NCBI GenBank assembly: GCA_024684815.1
Contig: JAIKWL010000002.1
Location: 1 to 37,688 of the forward strand
Direction of reading: 5' to 3'
DNA length: 37,688 nt
From: Saccharofermentans sp.
GTDB lineage: Bacteria; Bacillota; Clostridia; Saccharofermentanales; Saccharofermentanaceae
A program made the translations under genes and the position numbers. This document shows, one piece after another, positions 1-9,101 of the stretch. Below the pieces are notes generated by a model, which did no database searches, was not told where the DNA came from, and saw only the letters and a list, made by a program, of their open reading frames with translations. Every line of letters begins with the position of its first letter. Position 1 is the stretch's first letter.

Positions 1-612
1 ACACTCCTGGACACTGTCATTCATGTCGAGTTTTACGTCTGCATTCTTCTTTACGGCTTTCTTCTCCAGACCGGAACAGGAGCCGATTATTGCAAGTGAT
101 ACAGGTATTACCCAGAAGCTTGCAAGAACCATTCTCCAATCGAAGAATATGAACATGCTCAATCCCACAAGAGTTGTGGAGATAAGAGCTCCGATTATCT
201 CGGGGATCCAGTGGCTGGATGCCGTCTCGATCTGGGCGCAGTCACCCAGGATATTCTGTGTGAGATCAGCAAGGTTTTTCTTGCCAAAATAAGACAGTGG
301 CAGGCGGCGGAGCCTTTCAGCGATCGAGGTTCTTCTGATACCGCTCTCCTTATATGTCGTAAGGAAAGTCATGTTGTACTGAATGAAGTTTGTAACTGCT
401 ATCAGCATCAGTATCACAACGCTCCATATAATGTAAAAAGGCAATCTGTCCTTAGTGAGATTATTGCTCAACAGATCTTTAATTAGCGTATATAGAACAC
501 CTGCAGACATCATGAGCATCATGTTGCTTATCGTAACGCTGATGCATGCCTTGATCATATCTTTGGCGCCCTGAGTGGAGAGCGCATATTTATGCTTTAA
601 TCTTTCTATCAT
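1..612 (-). CDS. ABC transporter half-transporter (membrane domain), 3' end outside window
   Basis: The visible 204 residues are the N-terminal part of an exporter-fold ABC half-transporter. Hydrophobic segments lie near residues 25-46, 60-80, 138-158 and 160-178, and a typical coupling-helix region (residues about 90-122, with RRLPLSYFG) sits between the second and third. The ATPase domain would lie beyond the window edge. The ATG at 612 follows the stop of the upstream ABC gene after a single base (TGAAATG), so the two are translationally coupled and probably form a heterodimer. Heterodimeric exporter-fold pairs include drug exporters and also the siderophore importers YbtPQ and IrtAB. The iron-type regulatory context nearby makes import worth considering, but direction cannot be read from this fragment. 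Confidence 0.88.
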   Translation of the reverse strand, partial: MIERLKHKYALSTQGAKDMIKACISVTISNMMLMMSAGVLYTLIKDLLSNNLTKDRLPFYIIWSVVILMLIAVTNFIQYNMTFLTTYKESGIRRTSIAERLRRLPLSYFGKKNLADLTQNILGDCAQIETASSHWIPEIIGALISTTLVGLSMFIFFDWRMVLASFWVIPVSLAIIGSCSGLEKKAVKKNADVKLDMNDSVQEC

Positions 613-613
613 T

Positions 614-2377
614 TCAGGCACCTACCTTCCATTCGATCGATCTTCCGTATTCTTCGAACATCTTCTTATAAAGCCCTCCGCGGGAAATCAGTTCATCATG
701 TGTACCGCTCTCTTTGAGCTTGCCGTCATCAAGAACGAAGATCCTGTCGGCACTTTTGACCGTGCTCAGTCTGTGAGCGATCATGATAAGTGTCTTGCCT
801 CTGGAAAGTTCCTCAAATGCAGCCTGGACCTTGGTCTCGTTATCAGGATCGGCAAAGGCCGTAGCCTCATCGAGTATCAGGATCGGTGCGTTTTTAAGCA
901 CTGCTCTGGCGATGGTGATCCTCTGCTGTTCACCGCCCGAGAGATATGTTCCTTTCTCACCGATGACAGTATCTATGCCCTCCGGTAGCTTGTCGATGAT
1001 ATCCGTGCACTGAGCCTTGGTAAGAGCATCGATCACTTCTTCACGGGTAGCATCAGGTCTGGCCATCCGTACATTTTCAAGGATTGATGTCTTAAGAAGC
1101 TTGCTGTCCTGGAATACGAATGACACACGCTCCATGAGCTTATCCGAAGGAATGTCCTTGATATTTACGCCGCCGAGAAGGATCTCACCTGAAGTAACAT
1201 CAAAGAATCTCACCATAAGCTCGGCAAGAGTTGTCTTACCCGATCCTGAAGGACCGACAAAAGCAACATGCTCTCCGGGAGCAATGGAAATATCAATATC
1301 TGATACCGCATCTCTTGTTGCATCAGCATATCTGTAAGACACCTTATTGAGTGTAATACTGTTGTCTTCGGGAAGATTGTTCTTATCAGACTCCGGCAGG
1401 ACATTAAGACCAAGAACATAATCAACTCGCTTAAGTGCATCTATGAGTGTCATTTCAGCTTCGCCGGAATAAGCGATCTTGGTAAGCGTAACAGTAACCA
1501 GAGGCGTTACGATTATGTAGTACATAACATTCAGAATAGTCGTATCAGCAATGCCGTTTCTTGTAAGGAAGAATGCCCCAAGCACGATCGCAAGAAAGAT
1601 CGCATTGATGCAGGTCATGAATCCGATCATGGGCATTCTGAGCTGCAAAGTGTAAGCTGTAGTCCATTTCCCGTATCCGTCGATGGATTCTTTGAAACGC
1701 TTAAACGAATGAACTGTCTGACCGAAAGTCTTTACTACCGGAATGCCCCTGACATATTCGGTAGCCTCACTGCTCATGGTATCAAGAGCATTCTGGTATT
1801 CCTTCATCTTCTCCTGCATGCTCTTGCCCATCATGGACATCATGCAGATGAATCCGATAACCGCAGGGATCATGCAGATCAGACCCATCTTCCAGTCGAA
1901 TGCAAGTATGAGGATGATCAGTCCTACAGGTGTTACTGCTGCCACAGTCTTATCTGCAAGATTGTGGGCAATATACGTTTCCGTAGCTGCAGTCGAATCA
2001 CTTACGATCCTTCTGATCTTACCTGTTCCGTCCTCGTCAAAGATCCCGAGCGGAAGTTTGATTATCTTTCTCATAAGTTCGCTTCTCATATTTGCCTGAA
2101 CTCTGAACGCGGCTATGTGCGTACAGAGGAGCGCAAAGATATAAACAAGAAGCGCTGATACGGTAAGGATAACCGCTCCCCAGGCATATCCGCTGATCCT
2201 GCCAAGATCAGTACCCTCTATCGCAATCGCGATTATTTTCCAAAGAAGATAGAAAGGAACAAGGGTTATGGCAGCACTTAAACCTGCCAATATCCTTCCC
2301 AAAGTTATCAGGTGTTTATGCCCGCCGGCATATTGCCTGATAAGTTTCATGTGATCGTACTTTTCTGCTTTCGCCAT
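614..2377 (-). CDS. ABC transporter half-transporter, fused membrane domain and ATPase
   Basis: This is a complete 587-residue exporter-fold half-transporter: six-helix membrane domain (about residues 25-300) followed by an ATPase domain. Visible motifs are Walker A GPSGSGKTT (375-383), Q-loop Q423, signature LSGGE (479-483), Walker B ILILDE with catalytic E504, and switch H535. All are intact, so it should hydrolyse ATP. It is coupled by a one-base gap to the next half-transporter (1-612), its likely partner. A good ribosome binding site (AGGAGATAAAAGAA) precedes the ATG. The TetR gene upstream ends in a terminator, so a separate promoter for this pair is expected in 2378-2450. Substrate is unknown; the regulon context suggests a metal complex or its ligand. 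Confidence 0.92.
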   Translation of the reverse strand: MAKAEKYDHMKLIRQYAGGHKHLITLGRILAGLSAAITLVPFYLLWKIIAIAIEGTDLGRISGYAWGAVILTVSALLVYIFALLCTHIAAFRVQANMRSELMRKIIKLPLGIFDEDGTGKIRRIVSDSTAATETYIAHNLADKTVAAVTPVGLIILILAFDWKMGLICMIPAVIGFICMMSMMGKSMQEKMKEYQNALDTMSSEATEYVRGIPVVKTFGQTVHSFKRFKESIDGYGKWTTAYTLQLRMPMIGFMTCINAIFLAIVLGAFFLTRNGIADTTILNVMYYIIVTPLVTVTLTKIAYSGEAEMTLIDALKRVDYVLGLNVLPESDKNNLPEDNSITLNKVSYRYADATRDAVSDIDISIAPGEHVAFVGPSGSGKTTLAELMVRFFDVTSGEILLGGVNIKDIPSDKLMERVSFVFQDSKLLKTSILENVRMARPDATREEVIDALTKAQCTDIIDKLPEGIDTVIGEKGTYLSGGEQQRITIARAVLKNAPILILDEATAFADPDNETKVQAAFEELSRGKTLIMIAHRLSTVKSADRIFVLDDGKLKESGTHDELISRGGLYKKMFEEYGRSIEWKVGA

Positions 2378-2412
2378 TTCTTTTATCTCCTGTTATTTAA
2401 TAAGCATTTCCG

Positions 2413-2445
2413 TTAGCTATCAGGCACCCGAATTTGATAGCCTAA
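2413..2445. promoter_or_regulatory. Inverted repeat upstream of ABC pair, possible TetR operator
   Basis: Arms TTAGCTATCA (2413-2422) and TGATAGCCTAA (2435-2445) are complementary except for one extra base, around a 12-base centre. It lies between the tetR terminator and the ABC gene at 614-2377 and has no T-run, so it is not a second terminator. The half-site GATAGCTAAC (read on the minus strand) recurs just upstream of tetR at 3101-3110, which fits one regulator binding both places. Assignment to the TetR protein is inference. Confidence 0.5.
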
Positions 2446-2450
2446 GTAAT

Positions 2451-2473
2451 AAAAAAGAGCCCGAAGGCTCTTT
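2451..2473 (-). terminator. Rho-independent terminator of tetR
   Basis: On the minus strand an 8-bp stem AAAGAGCC/GGCTCTTT closes a TTCG tetraloop and runs straight into a T-run. It overlaps the tetR stop codon (2472-2474). Confidence 0.92.
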
Positions 2474-3089
2474 ACTGCAATCCCATTATCTTTAACCATC
2501 CCGGCATGAAGAACTCCTGCACGGTATTGAGGTATTTCTCTATCAGCCGGTCATCAAAGGTGTGTATTACCGGTTCAAGGCAAGCCGTGAAATAAGCGGA
2601 CAGCAATATATGCAATTCATCGTCACTTATCTTTTTTACCGGAAGGCCTTTCTGCTCCATATAGTCTATCGCCTTCATGAATTCATGCTGGTTTTCCTCC
2701 ACATAATTGTGGATGAAATTCTCATACCTCGTTCCTGCTGAACAGTTCATAAGGATCAGGAATTCTTCCCTGTGAGGAATGATGACGTCTTTTAAGAGAT
2801 CGATAAAAGTCTCACCGAACAGGATCTCTTTATCAGTCTTATCGCCTGTTAACTCATACTTCTTTGCAATATGATTCCTGTTCCAGCTTTTGATCTCTTC
2901 GATAAGAGGTTCGACAACGGAATCAAACATGGCTTCCTTATCGCGGTAATGGCGGTAAAGACCGGCGGAAGTCATGCCGGCTCTGGCTCCGATGCTCCTT
3001 ACGGATGCACCTTCGAATCCTTTCTCAAGGAATTCTTCTCTGATCGCTTTGTTAACCCTTATGTGACTTAAAGACTTGTCCCGTGGCAT
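2472..3089 (-). CDS. TetR/AcrR-family transcriptional regulator
   Basis: A 205-residue regulator with an N-terminal TetR helix-turn-helix (about residues 10-58; the recognition region contains MTSAGLYRHYRDKEAMF, typical of the family) and a divergent C-terminal ligand domain. I chose the ATG at 3089 because AGGTGA, six bases upstream, is a good ribosome binding site; a GTG at 3098 in the same frame would place its start inside that site. It has its own promoter with an iron-type palindrome in the spacer, and lies between two ABC transport operons, so it probably controls one or both. A half-site shared by 2413-2422 and 3101-3110 may be its operator. The ligand is unknown. Confidence 0.88.
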   Translation of the reverse strand: MPRDKSLSHIRVNKAIREEFLEKGFEGASVRSIGARAGMTSAGLYRHYRDKEAMFDSVVEPLIEEIKSWNRNHIAKKYELTGDKTDKEILFGETFIDLLKDVIIPHREEFLILMNCSAGTRYENFIHNYVEENQHEFMKAIDYMEQKGLPVKKISDDELHILLSAYFTACLEPVIHTFDDRLIEKYLNTVQEFFMPGWLKIMGLQ

Positions 3090-3100
3090 TGTTTTCACCT

Positions 3101-3119
3101 GTTAGCTATCGTTGATAAC
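3101..3119. promoter_or_regulatory. Imperfect palindrome in the tetR leader
   Basis: On the minus strand GTTATCAACGATAGCTAAC has TATC/GATA as its perfect core and GTTA/TAAC ends. It lies between the tetR -10 element and the ribosome binding site and shares GATAGCTAAC with the repeat at 2413-2445. It could be a TetR autoregulatory operator or a weak second copy of the TTAGC-type box. Confidence 0.4.
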
Positions 3120-3125
3120 CAACAT

Positions 3126-3154
3126 ATGTTAGCCACGGCTAACCAGTTTGTCAA
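3126..3154 (-). promoter_or_regulatory. tetR promoter with TTAGC-N4-GCTAA box in the spacer
   Basis: Read on the minus strand: -35 TTGACA (3154-3149), 17-base spacer, -10 TAACAT (3131-3126). The palindrome GTTAGCCACGGCTAAC (plus strand, 3128-3143) fills most of the spacer and enters the -10, a position where a bound repressor would block polymerase. The same box is found at the ECF, ABC-FtsX and feo promoters in this window. Confidence 0.8.
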
Positions 3155-3157
3155 CAG

Positions 3158-3349
3158 TCAATTTTCATCAGTCTTAAGAATTTTGTAAAACACGATTCCT
3201 ATGATCAGAAGAACGATCCCTGCGGCCAGGCTCGTTATGGTAATCTGCGGCATCACACCTGCCTGAGGCAGATACAGTCCTCCGATGATCAGAAAGACGC
3301 TGATGATGATGGTGACGATCCCTAAGATCCTGCAAGCGTTCTTACTCAT
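3158..3349 (-). CDS. Small two-helix membrane protein
   Basis: A 63-residue protein with two hydrophobic segments (about residues 8-28 and 36-56) separated by a short polar turn, ending in a charged tail. I do not recognise a family. Its ATG overlaps the stop of the ABC gene 3346-5097 by four bases (ATGA), so it is the last gene of the five-gene ECF/ABC operon. That position and size suggest an accessory subunit or stabiliser of the transporter, but this is inference from context only. No terminator is visible after it, so read-through into tetR is possible. Confidence 0.75.
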   Translation of the reverse strand: MSKNACRILGIVTIIISVFLIIGGLYLPQAGVMPQITITSLAAGIVLLIIGIVFYKILKTDEN

Positions 3350-5097
3350 TTGGCACCGCCCTCCAGTTCTTCGTTCATATCCTTCTGGAGCAAAGCCATA
3401 CGCGAATACAGACCGTTCCTGTCCATAAGTTCATCATGCGTTCCTTCTTCGGCGATCTTTCCGTGATCGATCACAAGGATCTTGTCGGCACTTCTTATCG
3501 TGTTAAGTCTGTGAGCAATTACCAGAACAGTCTTATCACGGCAAAGCTCGGTCATGCCCTCTTTGATATAGCGTTCGTTATCCGCATCAATGCTTGCCGT
3601 TGCTTCATCCAGGATGATCACGGGAGCATCTTTGAGGATGCAGCGCGCTATGGAGATGCGCTGTGCCTCACCGCCGGATAAACTTGTACCACCCTCGCCT
3701 ACTATAGTGTCAAATCCATAAGGCAGCTGCATTATGAAATCATAGCAGCGGGCCTTTTTCGCAGCTTCGGTCACTTCCTCCAGTGTCGCGTCTTCCTTAC
3801 CCATTGCGATGTTGTTGAAAACAGTATCTTCAAAGAGATATACCTTCTGGAATACCATGCTTATGTTGCACATGAGCGTCTCCATCGGCATTTCCCTTAT
3901 GTTTGTACCTCGCAGGAGCACCTCTCCCCCGTTAACATCCCAGAAACGGGCAAGGAGATTTGCGATGGTAGTCTTTCCGCTTCCCGATTCGCCGACAAGA
4001 GCGATCATCTGATTCTTATCTGCTGTAAATGATATGCCCTTAAGTACTTCTTCATCTTCATATGAGAAAGTCACATCCCTGAACTCTATCTCGTGTGCAT
4101 AGTCCTTAAGCGGTTCCTTCCTGCCGTCAAGATACAGGGGTTTCTCGGCAAATACCGCGCCGATCTTATCCAATGCCACTTCCATTATCGACAGGCGCGC
4201 GCCCATCTGGAATACAGTCTTAAAGGGTGTGAAAAGATTCATAAGGAAAAGAAGAACACCTATAAAGTTAATGGCATCCATCCTCCCGGCCTGAAGAAGC
4301 CAGATCGCAGCAGCCAATATTCCGGCGATGCCGGCTGCGCAGATTATCTCCAGATTTCTTTCGTATGGTGCATATTCTCTTTCGAACCTGAGATTTGCTT
4401 CACGGCTTCTTCTAAAGCTGTCACGCAGACGCGTTGAACTCTCACCCGTAAGTCCGAAGCTTTTCGATACCGCCATACCTTCTGCATATTCGATAACAGA
4501 ACCTGTAAGATCTTCGACCGCCGCCTGTCTTCCTTCGGAATTGCGCGCGGCAGTCTTATTCATGGGAACGGAAAGGATCAGTATGACAATATCCGTAGCC
4601 AGCGTTACCGCACCGAGGAGCGGATCGAGGAAAAACATGAATAATGTCAGTACGAACTGGGCAAAGAATCCGCTTGCGATCTCCGCGAGCACGCTCATGC
4701 TGTTCTCTTCGACAAAAACCATGTCTTCCGTTAATATCGAACTGATGCGTCCTATGTTTTCATCAGTGAAATAACCCATCGGAAGTTTTCTTAAGTGTCG
4801 TGCAAATTCTATTCTCTTTTCCGCAAAGACTTTATAACCCGCCGAAGACTGGAGTCTGTCGGACATATGCCTGAAGAATGTTCCGAGAGCAAAACAGGCA
4901 AGGAGCATTCCGGCCATTAAGCAACACGTCATTACATCTGCCGTGCCGTCCATAAGAGCACGTATCATGAAGATTCCGGCCATGATGGGAGCATTCTGTG
5001 CAAACGCATTTAAGAACGAGAATATGTATGCAAGACGTATCCTTCTTGCATTTTTCTTATCACAGAAAACGAGGAGCTTATGCAATATGCGGATCAT
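3346..5097 (-). CDS. ABC half-transporter, partner of the 1080-residue ECF/ABC fusion
   Basis: A 583-residue exporter-fold half-transporter. The membrane domain covers about residues 20-300. The ATPase shows Walker A GESGSGKTT (369-377), Q417, LSGGE (473-477), catalytic E498 and switch H529, all intact. The gene overlaps the stop of the upstream fusion gene by four bases and its own stop overlaps the small membrane gene by four, so the three are translated in a coupled way. The most economical reading is a heterodimer with the exporter-fold half at the C-terminus of the fusion protein. Exporter-fold heterodimers that import siderophores (YbtPQ, IrtAB) are the precedent for uptake; export remains possible. 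Confidence 0.9.
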   Translation of the reverse strand: MIRILHKLLVFCDKKNARRIRLAYIFSFLNAFAQNAPIMAGIFMIRALMDGTADVMTCCLMAGMLLACFALGTFFRHMSDRLQSSAGYKVFAEKRIEFARHLRKLPMGYFTDENIGRISSILTEDMVFVEENSMSVLAEIASGFFAQFVLTLFMFFLDPLLGAVTLATDIVILILSVPMNKTAARNSEGRQAAVEDLTGSVIEYAEGMAVSKSFGLTGESSTRLRDSFRRSREANLRFEREYAPYERNLEIICAAGIAGILAAAIWLLQAGRMDAINFIGVLLFLMNLFTPFKTVFQMGARLSIMEVALDKIGAVFAEKPLYLDGRKEPLKDYAHEIEFRDVTFSYEDEEVLKGISFTADKNQMIALVGESGSGKTTIANLLARFWDVNGGEVLLRGTNIREMPMETLMCNISMVFQKVYLFEDTVFNNIAMGKEDATLEEVTEAAKKARCYDFIMQLPYGFDTIVGEGGTSLSGGEAQRISIARCILKDAPVIILDEATASIDADNERYIKEGMTELCRDKTVLVIAHRLNTIRSADKILVIDHGKIAEEGTHDELMDRNGLYSRMALLQKDMNEELEGGAK

Positions 5098-8000
5098 CTG
5101 ACGGCACCGCCTTTCAGGATCCAGCGGTTGCTTTCTTCCGTCGCTTTCCAGAGCTTGCGGTACTCTTCACAGTCTTTTATGAGTTCACCGTGAGTTCCTT
5201 CAGATATGATCCTTCCTTTGCCGAGAACGATTATCTTATCAGCCTTCGCGATTGAACTGAGCTTGTGCGCGATTATGAGAACAGTCTTATCCTTTATGAT
5301 CTCCGCGATCGCATCGTTCATTTTCTTCTCATTCTCGGGATCGATGAATGCCGTGGCCTCATCAAGAACTATTACGGGTGCGTCTTTCAGAAGGACTCTC
5401 GCAAAGGCTATCCTCTGCTTCTGTCCGCCGGAGAGCTTGTTTCCGCAGGCGCCGGCCATTGTATCGTAACCGTTCTCGAAGCTTAAGATAAAGTCCTCAC
5501 AGCCGGCTCTTCTTGCCGCATCCTTTACTTCCTCATCAGTCGCACCGGGCTTGCCGATACGGATATTTTCCTTTATCGATTTATTGAACAGAAACAGTTC
5601 CTGTGACACATACGAGACCTGGTCTCCGAGTGTCGCCAAAGAAAGATCGCATATATCCTGTCCGCCGATCCTTATGCTTCCGGAATCAACGTCGTAATAA
5701 TGGGCTATAAGTCTTGCTATCGTACTCTTGCCGCTTCCAGACTCACCGACGAGTGCTGTCATCTGACCTTCTTTCGCCGTAAAGGAAATGCCTTTTATTA
5801 CTTCATCGCCCTTGTATGCAAACCGCACTTTGTCGAACGTGACGGAATGGCCGTTCCCTTTGAAAGGTTCCTCGCCGCTCTTTAATGCCGGGCGGTCCAG
5901 GGCCTTTTCTATCGACTGTATCTTATAGTTGATCCTGGGCATCGAACCGATAAGCGCAAGTGTATGTATAAGGAGCGGCCCCAGTGCATAGCTCAGGCAC
6001 AGTGCCAGGATATACCTTTCGAGAGTCAGATGTCCCAGTATTACCAGCAGACCGCCGAGCGGGAGCGAATACAAAGTGATGTTTGCAAAAAGGCTTCCGT
6101 ACAATGCCATCCAGGGCCAGCATACTTCATACCATGCAAGACCAAAGTCACGGTACTTATATACGGAATCTTCAAACCTCTCGCCTGACTCGTTGCTCCT
6201 GTTAAAGATCCTGACGACTTCCATGCCCGAGACAAATTCGATTATCGAGTTGTTCAGCCTCTTGGAAGAAGCGAAATAATACCCCATCTTATCCATTCCG
6301 ACAGTGTACATCTGCCTGGAAGCAGCATACCCGAGTGCAAGTACGACAACCGAACACAGCGCCATCTGCCAGTCGGCCGCAATAAGGATAAGCAGGATCA
6401 CGATCCCTACGAAGATATTCGAAAAACCTTCCGGAATGACGTGTGCGAGCATGAGTTCTACGGATTCGATATCATCGTTGAAAAGCTTTTTGACTGTTCC
6501 TATGCCCATGTCATGGATATTTCCGATGGGCTGCCCGTCGAGTTTATCCTGAAGACTAATGCGGATGTTCTCAAGAGTGTGATAGGCCGCACGGTGACTT
6601 AACTGAAGACCGAATGTATATGCGGCAGCATAAAGGATCCCGGCTCCGAGGATAAGACCTATGTCAGGCAAAGTATTATTCAGCGTCAGTGTGCTTCCGT
6701 TCAAAAAGCGCGTAAGCAGATCGTAGATTCCCGCATACGGGACTGCACCGAAAAATGCTCCGAGTATCATGAATATAACTGCAAAAACAACATATTTTTT
6801 CCACTTTCCGGTATATTTCAGAACCCTTCCGAACATGCCGTAATTCTTGCGCACTTTGGAAGTATTCTCATCACTTTCCGTCATGAAATATCCTCTTATG
6901 CGCTGAACACCGTCATCGTTAAGCGGATAGAATCCCATGACACGGCCGTTCTCTATATGCAGTATGTGAGTGCAGCAGCGGAGTATAAGCTCGGGATCAT
7001 GGGTAATGATCACCGAAGTAATATCACTTCTCATCTCATTAAGAATCTCGCCGAAGCGTTCCATGCCCCTTCTGTCGAGTCCCGACGTGGGCTCATCGTA
7101 GAATATGATTTCTTTTCCGGCACAAAGTGCGGAAGCTATTGCTACACGTTGTTTCTGGCCACCCGAAAGAGATGACGGATGTCTTTCCTCAACACCTTTG
7201 AGGCCAAGCTTATCCAGTATTTCCAAAGCTCTTTCACGTTCAACGGAAGCATTAAGCATTACTTCTTCGATAACGCTGTCAGAAAAGAGCTGACGGTTTA
7301 CATCCTGCATAACCATAAAACTCTTACCGGAGCGTTCTTTTTCGCTTAAATACCGTCCCTTGAACGCAATGCTTCCGTCAGAAGTACCGACTCCGCACAG
7401 TGCCTCGGTCATGGTCGACTTACCGCTTCCGTTATCGCCAATTATCGCCACAACGGAATGTTCAGGAAGACGCAGTCTGTCGATATCAAGTATCTGATTT
7501 CCGCCGCGCGTACAGTTAAGATCAATTGCTTCGATGACAGGCTGTCCGCCATTACCAAAATCACTGTTTGCACGATTCTTTTCAAGCTTATTTAGATCGG
7601 TACACCTTAAACCAAGCGAAGAAAGTTCGTTATCCGTTAATTTAGCTAATTCCTGTGAGGTATAAGCAGCAGTTATAATACCGTCTTCAAGATAGATGAA
7701 TCTGTCTGCCAGATCCATAAGATAATAAAGGCGGTGTTCTGATATTACGATCGTCTTGCCTGACTCTTTTATCTTTTTCAGTATATCGTGCAGACGGTGA
7801 ATTGCCTTACGGTCGAGATTAGATGAGGGCTCATCGAGCACATAGACATCAGGCTGTGCAGTATAGACACTTCCGCACGCTACCTGCTGCTTTTCTCCTC
7901 CTGAAAGTTCAAAGATATTTCTGTCCATGAGAGCCTTAAGCTTCATGTCCTTTTCAGTCTGAACGAGTCTTTTATTTATCTCTTCTCTGCTCATTCCCTG

Positions 8001-8336
8001 GTTTTCACATCCGAAAACAAGCTCACCTGTCGTATCAATATTGAAGAACTGGCTCTTTGGATTTTGGAAGACACTTCCTACTGTCTTACTCGTTTCTGAG
8101 AGCTCGGAAGTAGACACACATGTATCTCCGACCCAGACCTCTCCTTCCAACTCTCCCGGATAAAAATGCGGTGCGAGTCCATTTATGAGTCTCGTAAGCG
8201 TTGTCTTGCCGCACCCTGAAGATCCGCACAATACAACAACCTCGCCGTCTTTTATGGTCAGATTAATGTTATCGACACCTTCGCCGGTGCCCTGTTCTCC
8301 GCCATAATGGAAACTGCAATTCTCAAATCTGATCAT
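5094..8336 (-). CDS. Triple-ATPase fusion: tandem ECF ATPase (EcfA-EcfA') plus exporter-fold ABC half-transporter
   Basis: 1080 residues with three ATPase domains and one membrane domain. Domain 1 (about 1-240): Walker A GSSGCGKTT (38-46), LSGGE (144-148), Walker B LDEP (167-170), H201. Domain 2 (about 265-480): GDNGSGKST (300-308), LSGGQ (390-394), E415, H446. Both resemble the paired ATPases of energy-coupling-factor importers. A linker leads to a six-helix exporter-type membrane domain (about 515-800) and a third ATPase with GESGSGKST (864-872), LSGGQ (968-972), E993 and H1024. No frameshift or stop separates the parts. It sits directly downstream of the T subunit (ATGA overlap) and upstream of another half-transporter (ATGA overlap), so it can supply the ATPases for the ECF module and one half of an exporter-fold heterodimer at once. 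A single polypeptide of this layout is unusual. Confidence 0.9.
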   Translation of the reverse strand: MIRFENCSFHYGGEQGTGEGVDNINLTIKDGEVVVLCGSSGCGKTTLTRLINGLAPHFYPGELEGEVWVGDTCVSTSELSETSKTVGSVFQNPKSQFFNIDTTGELVFGCENQGMSREEINKRLVQTEKDMKLKALMDRNIFELSGGEKQQVACGSVYTAQPDVYVLDEPSSNLDRKAIHRLHDILKKIKESGKTIVISEHRLYYLMDLADRFIYLEDGIITAAYTSQELAKLTDNELSSLGLRCTDLNKLEKNRANSDFGNGGQPVIEAIDLNCTRGGNQILDIDRLRLPEHSVVAIIGDNGSGKSTMTEALCGVGTSDGSIAFKGRYLSEKERSGKSFMVMQDVNRQLFSDSVIEEVMLNASVERERALEILDKLGLKGVEERHPSSLSGGQKQRVAIASALCAGKEIIFYDEPTSGLDRRGMERFGEILNEMRSDITSVIITHDPELILRCCTHILHIENGRVMGFYPLNDDGVQRIRGYFMTESDENTSKVRKNYGMFGRVLKYTGKWKKYVVFAVIFMILGAFFGAVPYAGIYDLLTRFLNGSTLTLNNTLPDIGLILGAGILYAAAYTFGLQLSHRAAYHTLENIRISLQDKLDGQPIGNIHDMGIGTVKKLFNDDIESVELMLAHVIPEGFSNIFVGIVILLILIAADWQMALCSVVVLALGYAASRQMYTVGMDKMGYYFASSKRLNNSIIEFVSGMEVVRIFNRSNESGERFEDSVYKYRDFGLAWYEVCWPWMALYGSLFANITLYSLPLGGLLVILGHLTLERYILALCLSYALGPLLIHTLALIGSMPRINYKIQSIEKALDRPALKSGEEPFKGNGHSVTFDKVRFAYKGDEVIKGISFTAKEGQMTALVGESGSGKSTIARLIAHYYDVDSGSIRIGGQDICDLSLATLGDQVSYVSQELFLFNKSIKENIRIGKPGATDEEVKDAARRAGCEDFILSFENGYDTMAGACGNKLSGGQKQRIAFARVLLKDAPVIVLDEATAFIDPENEKKMNDAIAEIIKDKTVLIIAHKLSSIAKADKIIVLGKGRIISEGTHGELIKDCEEYRKLWKATEESNRWILKGGAVR

Positions 8337-9085
8337 ACGCCACCCGCTTTGATCTTCTGGGCTATTACAGCAGCAAAAGCAAACAATGAAATGAACAAGA
8401 CTATCAGCAGATAATCTATAACTCGAAGCTTAACTTCCTCATAAGAAGTTCTTTTAACTTCTATATCCATTCCTCTTGCCATCGTTGCGGCAGCAAGTTC
8501 TTCCATGACACTCATAGTCGAAAACAACATCGGTATCAGAACATATTCGATCGTTCTCCACGGATGAGTGATTATCTGAACCGGACTTAAGGATATGCCT
8601 CTGAAAGCCATTGCTTTACGGATACCATTCCATTCATCCGTAACGGTTGGTAGAAATCTGAAAAACACTGCGACAGGCACAACTGCCTTAACGGGAATGT
8701 GCATTGCCTGAAAGGCGGACAAGAAGTGACTTATCCTTGTCGTCTTAACGATCAGATAGATGCTCATCAGCGTCGGGAATGCAAACATGAAACTCGTAGT
8801 AATGAGCGTTATTACCATTACCACTACTTCAGGCGCCCCTTCAGAACTGCCTAGAACAGCACGGATAAACAGAACTACTCCCAGAGCTATTGCCGCCTTG
8901 AGAGCAGTCAAAGGCTTTCCGCACAGTGCAAACAGAATACAGAGCAACACTGAGTACATTGCGATACCAATGTCACTGTAACTGCTTACACATACGAGAC
9001 TGCTTGTAACGAATATAAGGACTTTGGTTCTCGGATCTACTTTTATAAGTCCTTTTATATCCTCGCCGTAAAAAGTCAGGTCCAT
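8333..9085 (-). CDS. ecfT: ECF transporter T component (EcfT-like membrane coupling subunit)
   Basis: A 250-residue membrane protein of the energy-coupling-factor T-subunit type. Hydrophobic segments lie in the first 130 residues and near 220-242; the conserved coupling helices end in AFRG (160-163) and ARG (203-205), the A-x-R-G type motifs that contact the ATPases. In ECF importers the T subunit passes ATP-driven movement to the substrate-binding S subunit. The S-subunit gene is 16 bases upstream, and the downstream fusion gene starts inside this stop codon, giving a complete S-T-A-A' set. No substrate specificity can be read from this subunit. Confidence 0.88.
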   Translation of the reverse strand: MDLTFYGEDIKGLIKVDPRTKVLIFVTSSLVCVSSYSDIGIAMYSVLLCILFALCGKPLTALKAAIALGVVLFIRAVLGSSEGAPEVVVMVITLITTSFMFAFPTLMSIYLIVKTTRISHFLSAFQAMHIPVKAVVPVAVFFRFLPTVTDEWNGIRKAMAFRGISLSPVQIITHPWRTIEYVLIPMLFSTMSVMEELAAATMARGMDIEVKRTSYEEVKLRVIDYLLIVLFISLFAFAAVIAQKIKAGGV

Positions 9086-9101
9086 ACAATATTATGTGAA
9101 C

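Noticed and set aside
1709-2158. Long open frames on the plus strand opposite the ABC gene (also 4328-4774, 19262-19765, 24181-24588 and 25119-25709)
   Set aside because: They are antisense to well-supported genes with complete family motifs, have no ribosome binding site and encode nothing recognisable.
3128-3143. Reading the TTAGCC palindrome only as the operator of the adjacent TetR protein
   Set aside because: The same box occurs at the feo and nine-gene promoters with no tetR gene beside them, and between feo and a DtxR-family gene, so a DtxR-type site explains all copies better. TetR binding is not excluded.
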